IMG/VR virus record: IMGVR_UViG_3300034119_000303
Coordinates: 1 to 36,181 of that record
Origin: a virus
Direction: 5' to 3' (one strand)
Length of the DNA stretch: 36,181 nucleotides
The notes beneath the pieces are model-generated. The model did not search any database. It was given only the letters and a program-made list of their open reading frames with translations, and was not told the DNA's origin. A program made the translations under genes and the position numbers. Positions 23,437 through 32,869 of this stretch are shown here, in pieces. Position 1 is the first letter of the stretch; each line of letters opens with the position of its first letter.

Positions 23437-23679
23437 TTATAAAATATACTGTTCTCTTATGCTCAGTGGGATATTTTCCATTCCTTGAAACACATCAAAC
23501 AATAAAGGTCTTTGCTCATTAATAAAATTTGCTATATCATCCAATGCTTCTTGCTCAGTGTTATAAACTCTAAATGTATCTATATAGTTTTCTATCTGAG
23601 CATCTGAAGGTCTTAAACAAACTTCTGCCTGTCCATCTCTTATTAATTTGTATGAACTTGTTAATGTAAATGTCTTCAT
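23437..23679 (-). CDS. Small hypothetical protein
   Basis: An 80-residue protein. It begins with a beta segment (KTFTLTSSYKLIRDGQAEVC) and continues as helices (YIDTFRVYNTEQEALDDIAN). It sits 13 bases after the 869-residue fibre gene. It may be a fibre-assembly helper or another small structural protein. No motif allows a firm function. Confidence 0.55.
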   Translation of the reverse strand: MKTFTLTSSYKLIRDGQAEVCLRPSDAQIENYIDTFRVYNTEQEALDDIANFINEQRPLLFDVFQGMENIPLSIREQYIL

Positions 23680-23692
23680 TATTTTATTTTTT

Positions 23693-26302
23693 TTAAATTA
23701 TTATATCTGAACAACCCCATTTATGTAGTTCAAACTGACCAGTACCTGTAGTTGGTGTACCCATTACTCTTGCGGCTTGAATAGCTAGACCTTGAGTTAT
23801 GGCAGGTAAATCAGTTGTAATTGTACCCGTAGCAAAAGAACTTGTCTCAAGGTTTATTACTTTGTAAATAACACTTGTTGTGTTAACTTTATTATATAAC
23901 TCTATTGAATACATAGTTGACATCTCAGCACCTGCTGTTCTATTAGCAGGGAAGTTAACACCTAAGTCAATTTTAGTACAAGTACCAGTAGCATCATTAT
24001 GCATAACTTGAAGATTTGTATCAGCACCATCATTTCCTACAAATATACAATTTGTTAAAGTACTTACTTGAATTAAACTAGCACCACCTACTACTATTTC
24101 TGCTGTTGTACCTATCAATCCAAAAAAGCTTTGACAAGTAGATCCAAATGCTGTATCAGAAACTCTAAATGTAGTTACATATCTGAATCCCCCAGATAAA
24201 TACCATTGTAGATCAGTGGATCTTATACTGGTTACTCTCCCTGTTGTAACAATAGAAGCAAAATATCTAAGTCTTGTAAATCTATTTGCAAAGAGAGTAG
24301 TATTAAGAGCAACAGCACTAGAAGATGCATTGTTTAAAGTTGCTAATCCACCTACAGTATCTGCTGTAGTGCTGTCATATCTAAAAGTTCTACCTCTAAA
24401 TACTTCAGTATCAGAAGGTATCATTATCAAAGAACTAGCAAGTAATCCTTGATTAGTTAATGCATTGGCAATATCTTGGGCTGTATGTGCTGCAGTTTCT
24501 TGATACAACTTAACAATAGAACCATTCTCAGTTCTGAAATGTGGTGCTGCATTACCTGCTGTGATATCTGATGAGTATTGTTGAAATGAATCAGTAATAT
24601 TTAAAGATGGTATATTAGGATGGTTTCTAACAACAAGTGTATTTCCACCATTACCCATAAATGTATCAGTTCCATTAGTTCCAGTTCCATTTGCAAATAT
24701 ATATGCTTGTTGCCCAAGTAATCCTAATGAACCATTAGCTCTGATAAGTGTTGAAGAATTATCACTATTAAAGTGAGTCATAAACACATCATCTGATCCA
24801 AAATTATTACCAGCATTTCCTTTTTTACCTAAGTAAATTGAACGTGTCCCCGAATAAGTTGTGTTACCACCTGTATTTCCAATAACAATTGTATCAGTTC
24901 CTGATGTTCTTGCTCTGTCTCCAATAGCAATCCCACCAGACGAATTTACTAAAGTGTTAAATCCAATAGCAATACCAAAAACTCCAGACGCACCAATAGT
25001 TGCGCTCGCCCCAATAGCAGTATTATAAAACGTACCATTAGAAAATGTGGCAGCCTGACCTAATGCAACACATGCGTTATTACCATTAGTATATTTTAAT
25101 ATTGATAATGCAGTATCATAGTAAATAAAATTAGATGTATTATTAGAAACATTAGGTATATAAATTTCACCATTACCTCTTACGCTAAACATATCAGCAG
25201 TATCAGCACTATTCCTAACTCTAAATGCTATATCAGTTGATAATGCACCTTGAGCTCTTACGTCAAGTCTTGCTGCTGCTGAATTAGCACCTATAGCAAC
25301 ATTTCCATAAGGTCTAAATAAGGTAGTTGATGCGTTACCAATTACAGCTGTATTAGAGCCTAAACCAATAGCACTGTGACCTATTACTATCTGATTGGTT
25401 TCTGAATTGGCATTAGCTCTTGCAAGTCCTCCTAAGAATACAGAGTTGTTTGCTACTGTTAGATTACTACCGCTTGAAATTCTACGCCCTGATTCAACAC
25501 CCAAGAATACATTTTCACCTCCTGTTGCATTGTATTGCCCTGCTGAAAAACCAAAGCAAGAGTTGAAACTTCCTGTTGTATTGCTTTCTCCTGCTGCACT
25601 ACCTACGAAAGAGTTGTAATTTCCTGAGCTGTTGCTAGTCCCTGCTCCTCCACCAAAGAAAGAGTTGCTAATTCCTACACCGTTTAATCTACCTGCCGAA
25701 GTACCAAAAAAAGAATTGCCACCTCCTGTTGTAGTGAAACGTCCAGATTCAACACCAAAAAAACAGTTATTTGCTCCTGTTGAGTTATCACGACCTGCTT
25801 CAAAGCCAAAAAAACAATTGTAAAGACCTGTTGAACTTCTACCACTATTCTCACCATACAAAGTAGTAGTGGCTACACCTTGTGCTCCATTATTAAAAAC
25901 GTCACCTGCACCGTTAACTGTTAAGAAGTTTCTTGTATCAGCACTATTTCTAACAACAAATGGTATATCAGTAGCAGCTGTTCCTACAGCCTTTAATGTT
26001 AATCTTTCTAATATATTGTCAAAAGTAAAGTTAGCATCTTGCTGAACTACTCCACCAGCTTGAAAGAATACTCTACCATTTGTTCCTGATGTAACTGTAG
26101 TTGTACCTACTGTTACTCCTCCTCCTGCTGCACTAAATATTTCTTGGACAACTCCAGTAGAATCTTTATAGTGAACTAACTTATCAGCTTTATCATAAAA
26201 ATAAGTATTTGAAGGTACTAAAGACCAATCAGTAGCATTATCAGTTACATAAGTGTAATTGATTGCTCCTGCCATTGCTGTTGTAATTGCTGTTGCTGGC
26301 AT
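23693..26302 (-). CDS. Large tail fibre with NxxFG-type repeats
   Basis: An 869-residue fibre. Residues about 150-330 hold tandem repeats of the trimeric adhesin head type, such as NCFFGFEAGRDNSTGANNCF, NSFFGTSAGR and NSFFGGGAG, one beta turn per repeat, which stack as a trimeric beta helix. A second repeat stretch lies at about 430-500. The last third (from about 640) looks like a globular receptor-binding domain (TSIRSTDLQWYLSGGFRYVT, then a Cys-containing tip ending in HKWGCSDIII). Two RNSADT segments mark duplicated joints. It is the longest fibre here and is likely the main host-binding fibre. No S74 chaperone is seen in this gene. Confidence 0.85.
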   Translation of the reverse strand: MPATAITTAMAGAINYTYVTDNATDWSLVPSNTYFYDKADKLVHYKDSTGVVQEIFSAAGGGVTVGTTTVTSGTNGRVFFQAGGVVQQDANFTFDNILERLTLKAVGTAATDIPFVVRNSADTRNFLTVNGAGDVFNNGAQGVATTTLYGENSGRSSTGLYNCFFGFEAGRDNSTGANNCFFGVESGRFTTTGGGNSFFGTSAGRLNGVGISNSFFGGGAGTSNSSGNYNSFVGSAAGESNTTGSFNSCFGFSAGQYNATGGENVFLGVESGRRISSGSNLTVANNSVFLGGLARANANSETNQIVIGHSAIGLGSNTAVIGNASTTLFRPYGNVAIGANSAAARLDVRAQGALSTDIAFRVRNSADTADMFSVRGNGEIYIPNVSNNTSNFIYYDTALSILKYTNGNNACVALGQAATFSNGTFYNTAIGASATIGASGVFGIAIGFNTLVNSSGGIAIGDRARTSGTDTIVIGNTGGNTTYSGTRSIYLGKKGNAGNNFGSDDVFMTHFNSDNSSTLIRANGSLGLLGQQAYIFANGTGTNGTDTFMGNGGNTLVVRNHPNIPSLNITDSFQQYSSDITAGNAAPHFRTENGSIVKLYQETAAHTAQDIANALTNQGLLASSLIMIPSDTEVFRGRTFRYDSTTADTVGGLATLNNASSSAVALNTTLFANRFTRLRYFASIVTTGRVTSIRSTDLQWYLSGGFRYVTTFRVSDTAFGSTCQSFFGLIGTTAEIVVGGASLIQVSTLTNCIFVGNDGADTNLQVMHNDATGTCTKIDLGVNFPANRTAGAEMSTMYSIELYNKVNTTSVIYKVINLETSSFATGTITTDLPAITQGLAIQAARVMGTPTTGTGQFELHKWGCSDIII

Positions 26303-26304
26303 GA

Positions 26305-26622
26305 TTAAATTGTAAATGTGTTATAAAATGTGTCAAAAATTAATTTATCTTCATCTGATAAATCATCATAAAGAACTTCCTGAAAACCTTTTTTATCTAT
26401 TTCAAAATCATAAATAATAGCAAATCTAACTACTTGTGAATTTGAAACAAATATTTGATTATTATCTCCAAGTTTATCTTGAACTAATTGATTAAAAGCA
26501 TTGTATGAACTAAGTTTGTTATCTTTTAATTCACTTATTAAATTACTTCTTATTTCTCCAGTTGAATAGTCTTCAACGTTAATTAGATCTATAAATTTTA
26601 TAATGTCTATTTTACTTTCCAT
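26305..26622 (-). CDS. Small protein between fibre genes
   Basis: A 105-residue acidic protein, helical and low in Gly. It has DIIKFIDLINVEDYSTGEIR and ends in DDLSDEDKLIFDTFYNTFTI. The base composition and content differ from the flanking fibres, and it has no repeats. It sits 2 bases before the 869-residue fibre start. It may be a fibre chaperone or other assembly factor, which often lies right next to its fibre, but this is only inferred from position. Confidence 0.6.
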   Translation of the reverse strand: MESKIDIIKFIDLINVEDYSTGEIRSNLISELKDNKLSSYNAFNQLVQDKLGDNNQIFVSNSQVVRFAIIYDFEIDKKGFQEVLYDDLSDEDKLIFDTFYNTFTI

Positions 26623-26639
26623 AATTATTACATAAATTA

Positions 26640-27968
26640 TTAAATAAGTATATTTCCCTGATTGTCAGAAGTGTTTGTAATACCTTGTATAGTAGCTGGA
26701 GTTACAGGGGTTGTAGCAGTTGAAAATTGATTTCCAGAATATCTAACTGTTATTGCACCTGTTGATATACAAAAATTAGCAGCAGCTCCTGCTTTAATAA
26801 AATTATTTATATAAGTAGGAATAGCACTGTAAGCATTTCCAGCAACTATTGCAGTTCCAGAATCAGTTATTATTGATGAATTATAAAAGTTTGTAGTGTA
26901 GCTTGTACTATAAGCTACACTCGCTCCTGATGAATAAAAAGAACCATTATAATTATCAGATAGATTGAAGAAGGGAACTATAGTATATCCAGTAGTTGAT
27001 CTTCCACTGCAATTATAAGTGTTACATTGATAATATGCGTTACCTGTAGAAGTTTGACCAGTACATCCAAAAGCTGATACACCAGAAAAGGCTCTACCTG
27101 TATTTGAAAAAGCATAACAATCATAAGCACTCGCACCTGATTGTCCAGCTATTGCATTACCTGAAGTTGTAATTGCAGTAGAATTTCTTATTGAGTTACT
27201 TCCATAGTTCATAAAAAGACAAGCACCAGATACAGTTTTTAAATGAAGATCCTCTAGTGTATTAGTTGATCCAACATTTGTCGTAGTTATACATCCTCCA
27301 GTACTTGTATTTTCAAGCCTGCAATTTCTAATTGTTCCATAGCAAGATAACATATAACCAGATCCATTAGAAACTGCATTTAATCCTTCAAAATGATAAG
27401 TACAAGAATTTGTAGATGCACATAAACTTATTGCTCCTGTACTTGTAGTCCAAGTATATTCAACATAACTTCCATTAAGAACCACATTATACTCTTGAAA
27501 AAATGGAGCTGTTGTATTTCCAAAAATAACTGCAGCAGTTGGAGTTGTTACAGTTCTTTTAATGTTTAAATTAATTATTTTATACTGACCACTTGTTGTA
27601 AGGGTGAATGTATCTCCGGTTGTACTTGTATGTATGTAGGTATGACCATTTCCATTAATAACTACTCCTGGTTTTAAGTTAGGAGAAGCAGATGTTGCTT
27701 CAGTAACATCAGCAAATAACTCAACAGTGTTACCTGCTACTGCTGCTGCCATAGCAAGAGTAAGAGTTGCATAATAAGTATATACTCCACTAGCATTTGA
27801 TATACCCCAAACACCTGATGATCCTGTTACATTTACAGTAACATTATTACCAGAAGCTGTAGCTGTTATACCTGTTCCAGTAAAATTAATTTGTGATACA
27901 TCAGTAGTTATGCTTGATCCTTCATCAAGTATGGCTATTTTTTTACCTATATTAATTTGTGTACTCAT
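26640..27968 (-). CDS. Beta-helix fibre or tailspike-like protein
   Basis: A 442-residue protein. The N-terminal 60 residues form a short beta domain, and from about 85 a right-handed beta-helix pattern of Asn/Ser/Thr/Gly-rich turns appears: PGVVINGNGHTYIHTSTTGD, then YKIINLNIKRTVT, CYGTIRNCRLENTSTGG and NTLEDLHLKTVSGACLFMNY. This fold is shared by pectate lyase-like proteins and phage tailspikes. Catalytic acidic residues of a depolymerase cannot be identified, so a purely adhesive function is possible. Gap to the next gene is 17 bases. Part of the fibre region. Confidence 0.75.
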   Translation of the reverse strand: MSTQINIGKKIAILDEGSSITTDVSQINFTGTGITATASGNNVTVNVTGSSGVWGISNASGVYTYYATLTLAMAAAVAGNTVELFADVTEATSASPNLKPGVVINGNGHTYIHTSTTGDTFTLTTSGQYKIINLNIKRTVTTPTAAVIFGNTTAPFFQEYNVVLNGSYVEYTWTTSTGAISLCASTNSCTYHFEGLNAVSNGSGYMLSCYGTIRNCRLENTSTGGCITTTNVGSTNTLEDLHLKTVSGACLFMNYGSNSIRNSTAITTSGNAIAGQSGASAYDCYAFSNTGRAFSGVSAFGCTGQTSTGNAYYQCNTYNCSGRSTTGYTIVPFFNLSDNYNGSFYSSGASVAYSTSYTTNFYNSSIITDSGTAIVAGNAYSAIPTYINNFIKAGAAANFCISTGAITVRYSGNQFSTATTPVTPATIQGITNTSDNQGNILI

Positions 27969-27997
27969 TTTTAATATGTTTTATATAAGATGAATTC

Positions 27998-29248
27998 TTA
28001 TCTGCTTACTTCTTCCCAATCTATTGATACATAAGAACCTAAAGTTCCACCAGTTACATCAATAGCCATTTCAACTACTAATTCAAAAGGTGTACCTGTA
28101 AAAGTATTTCTTTCTAATTGAGTAGCAAATAAAGCTTCTTTTAATATATTAATACTTGGAGAACCTTGATTAGATGAATTAACATATCCTTGAGCTAATA
28201 CTCTACCACCCGTAACAGATGCTCCTGTAAGGTTGTATTCTACAGATGAATCTGCACTTGCTGGATTCCAAGCTCCACCTGTTATTGTAGCTCCATTTAC
28301 AACTCTCCATGCATAGTTTTTACCGTTACCTAATCCTAATATAGATACTGCTGTAACTATAACTATAGAATCTAATGTAGCAGCTTTAAGTCTAATTCCT
28401 ACAGCTGGATAATAAGTTCCTGCAACTGCAAATGTCATAGGAGCAGTAATAGGAGTTCCAACTGCTAACTGCGCACCTCTTAACTCATAGCCGCCCTCAG
28501 ATATTGCAGTAGAACAAACTTGTTTTAAAGTACTTGGGCTAGCTGTTACACCTGTATTAGTTATTTCATATCTTAAAGGTAAAGATGCTGTGGTAATATA
28601 AGTTGAAGCAATTAAGTTAGCGTGATGAAATTTATGGCAAACATAGAATTGACCATTAATTACAAAGCCTAATCTAACAGTTCCTTCTCCTAACCACTCA
28701 ATGTCCATGAAAAGTATTTGAGCTTTAGTTATGTCTAAAGTGATTCCAGATGGGCCCGTACCATTCATCTTATCTACATTCCAAGAAGATTGATTAACAG
28801 TAGTTTCTGTAATTACACCTGTAACTAAACTTCTTTCTACAAAACTTAAAGTAGAATTATTAAGCTGTAAGTAAAGCCCATTATTTGTACCAAAGTAACC
28901 TACTCTTTGTCTAAGATTAGTTTGAGCAGGAGCCATCACAAATGTGTTGTATACTAGTAATGACTTACCTGGTTGATATGACATTACTTTAAAAGTTTCT
29001 CTAAGAACTTCAGATCCACTAGTTGTATTTACATTTAGGTTTACTAATCCTTCATTTGCACTAAATACTGCTGCTCCGCCACCTGCTGTAGAAGTAGCCC
29101 AGAGACCGTTGTCTTTATATCTATGAGAAGAGTCAAATAGAGTTAAAGGATTTGATACTCTCAATCTACCAAAGGCATCTCCTAACATTGGATCATTAGC
29201 CAATATTGATTGATTAGATATGCTGGAAGTAGATACTATAGTAGCCAT
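27998..29248 (-). CDS. Virion structural protein of the fibre region
   Basis: A 416-residue beta-rich protein. It has GDAFGRLRVSNPLTLFDSSH and RYKDNGLWATSTAGGG near the N-terminus, a segment EWLGEGTVRLGFVINGQFYV followed by HKFHHANL in the middle, and ends in SIDWEEVSR. Close relatives of this arrangement are, as I recall, found in cyanophage and other T4-like structural proteins. The central part may form a jelly roll that binds sugars. Its start overlaps the stop of the previous gene by one base (TAATG). A structural role is likely; exact place in the tail is not known. Confidence 0.75.
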   Translation of the reverse strand: MATIVSTSSISNQSILANDPMLGDAFGRLRVSNPLTLFDSSHRYKDNGLWATSTAGGGAAVFSANEGLVNLNVNTTSGSEVLRETFKVMSYQPGKSLLVYNTFVMAPAQTNLRQRVGYFGTNNGLYLQLNNSTLSFVERSLVTGVITETTVNQSSWNVDKMNGTGPSGITLDITKAQILFMDIEWLGEGTVRLGFVINGQFYVCHKFHHANLIASTYITTASLPLRYEITNTGVTASPSTLKQVCSTAISEGGYELRGAQLAVGTPITAPMTFAVAGTYYPAVGIRLKAATLDSIVIVTAVSILGLGNGKNYAWRVVNGATITGGAWNPASADSSVEYNLTGASVTGGRVLAQGYVNSSNQGSPSINILKEALFATQLERNTFTGTPFELVVEMAIDVTGGTLGSYVSIDWEEVSR

Positions 29249-29898
29249 TATGTAAGAGTAATAATTATTAATTCTGCTCCGGCATTTGTAGTAGTGTCAT
29301 AAGTAACTGCTGCTAAAGTATTATTAATTGCCCCAGCATCAAAGTTAATAGTTTCTCCTGGTTTAAGAACAATTCCGCCAACAATAGCATTAGCAGTCCC
29401 AACACTAGCAAAAGACATTGAAAAAGTACCTAATGCAATTGTTCCATTAGTTCCAGTAGGTCTTAGAAAAGTAGGAGTTCTTTGAACACCGGTACCACCA
29501 TCTACAGTAATAGAGTTACCTCCATCTTGAATAGCTACTTGACCAGAAGCATTAGTGTTTAATGGAACCGGAGAACCAGCTGCACCATTTACATAACCAT
29601 AAATACCTACTTGATCATCATTAGGATCAAGGTTAACTTCTAATGATACTCCCCCTATTATGTTTACATCAAGTCCAGTATCAGCACCAACAGTAGTGCT
29701 AGTAATATTATTACCTGCACCATCATGTAAGTTAACATCTAAACCACCTGCGGGACTACATATAGTTACTGAATCTTCTACACAAGTTAATGGTGCAGAT
29801 GTAGCATCAGCAATAGCTTGTAATCCTTGAAGCATTTTCCATTGCCAAGGCATATTGTTACCTTGGTTTCCGCTATCTTTTAAATTTGCTATTGACAT
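29248..29898 (-). CDS. Beta-rich structural protein, coupled to the next gene
   Basis: A 216-residue protein rich in Thr, Asn, Val and Gly. It has GNQGNNMPWQWKMLQGLQAI at the N-terminus as a possible docking helix, then a beta-rich body with DVNLHDGAGNN, and ends in ELIIITLT. Translation of the next gene is coupled by TAATG at 29248. It probably forms part of the fibre or baseplate. No motif with known function was found. Confidence 0.65.
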   Translation of the reverse strand: MSIANLKDSGNQGNNMPWQWKMLQGLQAIADATSAPLTCVEDSVTICSPAGGLDVNLHDGAGNNITSTTVGADTGLDVNIIGGVSLEVNLDPNDDQVGIYGYVNGAAGSPVPLNTNASGQVAIQDGGNSITVDGGTGVQRTPTFLRPTGTNGTIALGTFSMSFASVGTANAIVGGIVLKPGETINFDAGAINNTLAAVTYDTTTNAGAELIIITLT

Positions 29899-29909
29899 AA
29901 TTTATTATT

Positions 29910-30938
29910 TTAAAATTTTCTAAAAGGTCTTCCTGGCTGAGCATTTGATTTTTGAATCGGTGCATACTGCAATGTAAGTTGGCTCATCATTGTAGCCTGA
30001 GAATTTAAATAACCTGTTGAAGTCCAGTATTGTAACTGAGCCATTGGTGCTGCTCCTAAATTTGCTATTGCTATATCTAATATAGCTCTATTTTTTGCTA
30101 GTGCTAACATTTCAGCTATTGATGGCAAATACCAGTCTGAATAAACTCCTGTACCGTAATCAATATTTGTATAGTTCAAACAATCCAAAGCCATTGAAGT
30201 AGTATGTCCTACCTGAGCTACTATATTATTACTATTTGTCAATCCATCACTTGTTGTAGTAGTTACCGCAACATTATTTACATTACTCCAAACTTTAGCA
30301 GTAAGGTTTACATAAGCCATTATTAATCCATGCTCTACTCCAAGATTATCTTTCCACACATCTACAATAATACCACCCTGATAAGGTTCACCTACATATC
30401 TTGTAAATCCTGCAGGACCAGGTATTCCTTGTGGCCCCTGTGGACCAGTTAATCCTTGTAATGCTAAAAAGTTCCAACTAGCCGGATCAACATTTGGATT
30501 AGGTAATACTGCAGGAGATGTTGGTGCCGGAATGTTTACTAATGCAACATAACTTGAACCACCAAAAAATACTACATCATCTTCTGAATATCCTAAAGTA
30601 TTATTAAAGGTTCCTACAAAGTTAAGACCTGCCGCTCCTACTGGACCAGCAACACCTTGAGGTCCTGCTGGACCTACTAAACCTTGTATACCTTGAATAC
30701 CTTGAGGACCAATTGCACCATTAGCACCTGGAGCTCCATCAGCACCTGCCGGTCCTGCGGGACCTTGTGGACCAGTACCGTATTGAGCAACAAAGTCTTC
30801 TACAGATATTGCTCCTGCTATATATGCATCATCACGTTTTGGATCTTTTAAACCAACAGGTAAAAGTGTTTTGGTAGCATCAACAGTTGTTACCTGTCTT
30901 TTGCCCCGAATCCAGCTTATAAAATTTAGAATATCCAT
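29910..30938 (-). CDS. Collagen-like tail fibre with CBM-like and DUF1566-like domains
   Basis: A 342-residue modular fibre. Residues 1-53 are a leader module (MDILNFISWIRGKRQVTTVD) shared with the gene starting at 33208. Residues about 54-104 and 162-177 are Gly-X-Y repeats (GPQGPAGPAGADGAPG), which form a triple helix. Between them, residues 107-160 (YSEDDVVFFGGSSYVALV) look like a type 5/12 carbohydrate-binding module, with W155 at the end. Residues from 181 (PYQGGIIVDVW, DWYLPSIAEM, YWTSTG, RPFRKF) fit DUF1566, a C-type-lectin-like fold. This would place a lectin at the tip of a rod. It is a very good candidate for receptor binding. Confidence 0.8.
   Translation of the reverse strand: MDILNFISWIRGKRQVTTVDATKTLLPVGLKDPKRDDAYIAGAISVEDFVAQYGTGPQGPAGPAGADGAPGANGAIGPQGIQGIQGLVGPAGPQGVAGPVGAAGLNFVGTFNNTLGYSEDDVVFFGGSSYVALVNIPAPTSPAVLPNPNVDPASWNFLALQGLTGPQGPQGIPGPAGFTRYVGEPYQGGIIVDVWKDNLGVEHGLIMAYVNLTAKVWSNVNNVAVTTTTSDGLTNSNNIVAQVGHTTSMALDCLNYTNIDYGTGVYSDWYLPSIAEMLALAKNRAILDIAIANLGAAPMAQLQYWTSTGYLNSQATMMSQLTLQYAPIQKSNAQPGRPFRKF
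30920..30938 (-). repeat. Direct DNA repeat at fibre start, copy A
   Basis: The 19 bases taaaatttagaatatccat on the plus strand, at the start codon end of the collagen-like fibre, recur exactly at 33190-33208. They are the nucleotide core of the shared MDILNF leader module. Confidence 0.8.
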
Positions 30939-30946
30939 TATGCTTA

Positions 30947-31498
30947 TTAATTAAGTGTGTATAGTTCATAGTAAACATACAATGCTCCGGTCCAGTTATT
31001 AACACCAGCTAATGTAGGGTTAGCATTATAAAGATTAAACTCTAATCCATTTGCAACTCCTGTAGAGATTAAATATGGAATAGCATTATCAGTTATAGTG
31101 TTTTTATAGTATACAGAATATTGTACATATATATTATCTCTGTTAGCTATAGTAAGATCTAGATCTGGATTATCAATTCTAAAAAGCACTGAACTAGCAA
31201 AAGCTGGAGTAGGAGTTAAAGGAGCAGATGATCCCATACCTAGGATATCAATAATACCACGGGTAGTGTTTACTGTTACAACACTAGTAGCTGTAATATC
31301 TAATTCATAATGTTTAGTATTAGCCGTGCATCCAGATTGTGTTGCATCAGCAAGAGTCATTGCATAAGTCTGATACTGATCATCTCTTTTGTTAAACCCA
31401 ACATTAGCACCTAATGCTACTAAATCTGTGTTAGCATCATTTGCTGTTTTCTTAATAAGTTGCTGTTTCTTTAAATACAACCAGTTTAAAATATCCAT
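30947..31498 (-). CDS. Small fibre or fibre-tip protein
   Basis: A 183-residue protein. The first residues, MDILNWLYLKKQQLIKKTAN, are a diverged form of the MDILNF leader module, here followed by DANTDLVALGANVGFNKRDD. The rest is beta-rich (TATSVVTVNTTRGIIDILGM, then FRIDNPDLDL) and may form a jelly roll. It is probably a fibre piece mounted on the same site as other MDILN proteins. The function is inferred from the shared leader and its place in the cluster. Confidence 0.65.
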   Translation of the reverse strand: MDILNWLYLKKQQLIKKTANDANTDLVALGANVGFNKRDDQYQTYAMTLADATQSGCTANTKHYELDITATSVVTVNTTRGIIDILGMGSSAPLTPTPAFASSVLFRIDNPDLDLTIANRDNIYVQYSVYYKNTITDNAIPYLISTGVANGLEFNLYNANPTLAGVNNWTGALYVYYELYTLN

Positions 31499-31526
31499 GA
31501 TTATTGTTTGTTTTTATTATTTGTTA

Positions 31527-32423
31527 TTATTTATTTTCTAATGCTTCCACTTTAGCAGATAAATCTTGAATAGCTTTAACCAAAACAGGTATAAGTTTTC
31601 CATAACTTGCTTCTAATTTTTCTGGATTTTCATCATACACAAGACCTAAGTACTCATCATCAAGTTCTTTTAAATCTTGAGCTATAAATCCTAAATCTTT
31701 AATTCCTTTCTTAGCTCCATCTCTGGTGTCCCATTCAAATGTAACTGGCTTTAAAGAATTAACAAGACTTAATCCATAAGTAGAGTCTTCTACATTAGTT
31801 TTATCTCTAGCATCAGACAATGAAGTAATAGAAGTTACATTACAACGTAACACACTAATTAAACTATTTCCTAATGTTATTGAATTATTTGTAGTTGCTG
31901 ATGCAGGTTGAGCATCGTGACCGATAACAATATTCCCGTTTCCTGTAGTTATTGTGTTACCAGCCTGCATACCAACAAGAGTATTATTTTGACCAGTAGT
32001 CAATAAAAAACCAGCAGAATTACCTAATGCTGTATTATAACTTCCTTTACAAACATACAAAGACTGAGTTCCTAAAGCTGTATTTGATACTCCAGATAAA
32101 CTACCAAACATTGCATCTTTACCAATAGCAACATTACCAGCTCCTGTTGTATTTTCATACAAAGCTTGATGACCTACAGATGTATTGTCAGCACCACTTG
32201 AGTTAGTTCTAAGAGTTCCAAAACCTAAAGCTGTATTGTTATTTCCAGTATTGGCAATCATTGCTTCTTCTCCAACAATTGTTGTTCCAAATCCTGTTGA
32301 AGTTTGAGAAATTCCATTCCATAAAACGAATGGCTTATTTGTTTCTTTTTTAACTATTACTCCATTTACATTAACATTTGTTCCTGATTGAGGAGCTACT
32401 ATATCTACATTAATTGTACTCAT
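31527..32423 (-). CDS. Tail fibre with self-cleaving S74 chaperone
   Basis: A 298-residue fibre. Residues 1-35 (MSTINVDIVAPQSGTNVNVN) are a leader shared with the gene starting at 32853. Residues about 60-170 have NTALG/NVAIG repeats (NNNTALGFGTLRTNSSG). From residue 200 comes the intramolecular chaperone of peptidase family S74: LSDARDKTNVED places Ser203 five residues before Lys208, as in the catalytic pair of endosialidase chaperones, with cleavage expected between L202 and S203. It continues to GFIAQDLKEL and ends in a coiled coil (LVKAIQDLSAKVEALENK). The chaperone folds the trimer and is then removed. Confidence 0.9.
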   Translation of the reverse strand: MSTINVDIVAPQSGTNVNVNGVIVKKETNKPFVLWNGISQTSTGFGTTIVGEEAMIANTGNNNTALGFGTLRTNSSGADNTSVGHQALYENTTGAGNVAIGKDAMFGSLSGVSNTALGTQSLYVCKGSYNTALGNSAGFLLTTGQNNTLVGMQAGNTITTGNGNIVIGHDAQPASATTNNSITLGNSLISVLRCNVTSITSLSDARDKTNVEDSTYGLSLVNSLKPVTFEWDTRDGAKKGIKDLGFIAQDLKELDDEYLGLVYDENPEKLEASYGKLIPVLVKAIQDLSAKVEALENK

Positions 32424-32439
32424 TTTATTTTGATTTTAA

Positions 32440-32853
32440 TTAGTTATAAATTCTTATTTCTATTGGTGTATTATCTAATAACCCATCGGCTATAATACCA
32501 TTAATCTGAGTTAATATAGACACGTAATCATCACTACTTCTAAAAAACTGCCTTGCTTGATTAGTTGGGTTTATAGCATAATCACTACTAGTTAATAAAA
32601 ATGTTTTAGCTGCAAGAAATTCACCTGGAAGATAACCTTGATATTGACCATTAGTGTTTCTTGTCCAAACAATATTTCCTATTGTATTTTCCAATATTAC
32701 TACTGTAGGATTGCTTGTTCCTGTTTGTGAAATTAAAGCAGTATAAACTTTGTAAGGTCTAATATTATTAGTTCCTGTAACAACTAAATTATCATTTACA
32801 GTTACTAGTCCACTTGATTGTGATTGAATTACATCTACATTAATTTGACTCAT
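32440..32853 (-). CDS. Small fibre protein with MSxINVD leader
   Basis: A 137-residue protein. The leader MSQINVDVIQSQSSGLVTVN resembles that of the S74 fibre, MSTINVDIVAPQSGTNVNVN, so both may attach at one site. The rest is a compact beta domain (YKVYTALISQTGTSNPTVVI, then NNTP-type turns ending in PIEIRIYN). It may be a short fibre or tip. Its start is 16 bases after the preceding gene. Confidence 0.65.
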   Translation of the reverse strand: MSQINVDVIQSQSSGLVTVNDNLVVTGTNNIRPYKVYTALISQTGTSNPTVVILENTIGNIVWTRNTNGQYQGYLPGEFLAAKTFLLTSSDYAINPTNQARQFFRSSDDYVSILTQINGIIADGLLDNTPIEIRIYN

Positions 32854-32869
32854 GATTTTTTATTTAAAA

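Noticed and set aside
23693-26302. Repeats in the fibre genes as a CRISPR array or tandem DNA repeat element
   Set aside because: The repeats follow codons of NxxFG or NTAxG motifs, vary in DNA sequence and have no constant spacer structure.
29910-30938. A diversity-generating retroelement target
   Set aside because: The DUF1566-like tip is suggestive, but no template repeat or reverse transcriptase is visible in this window.
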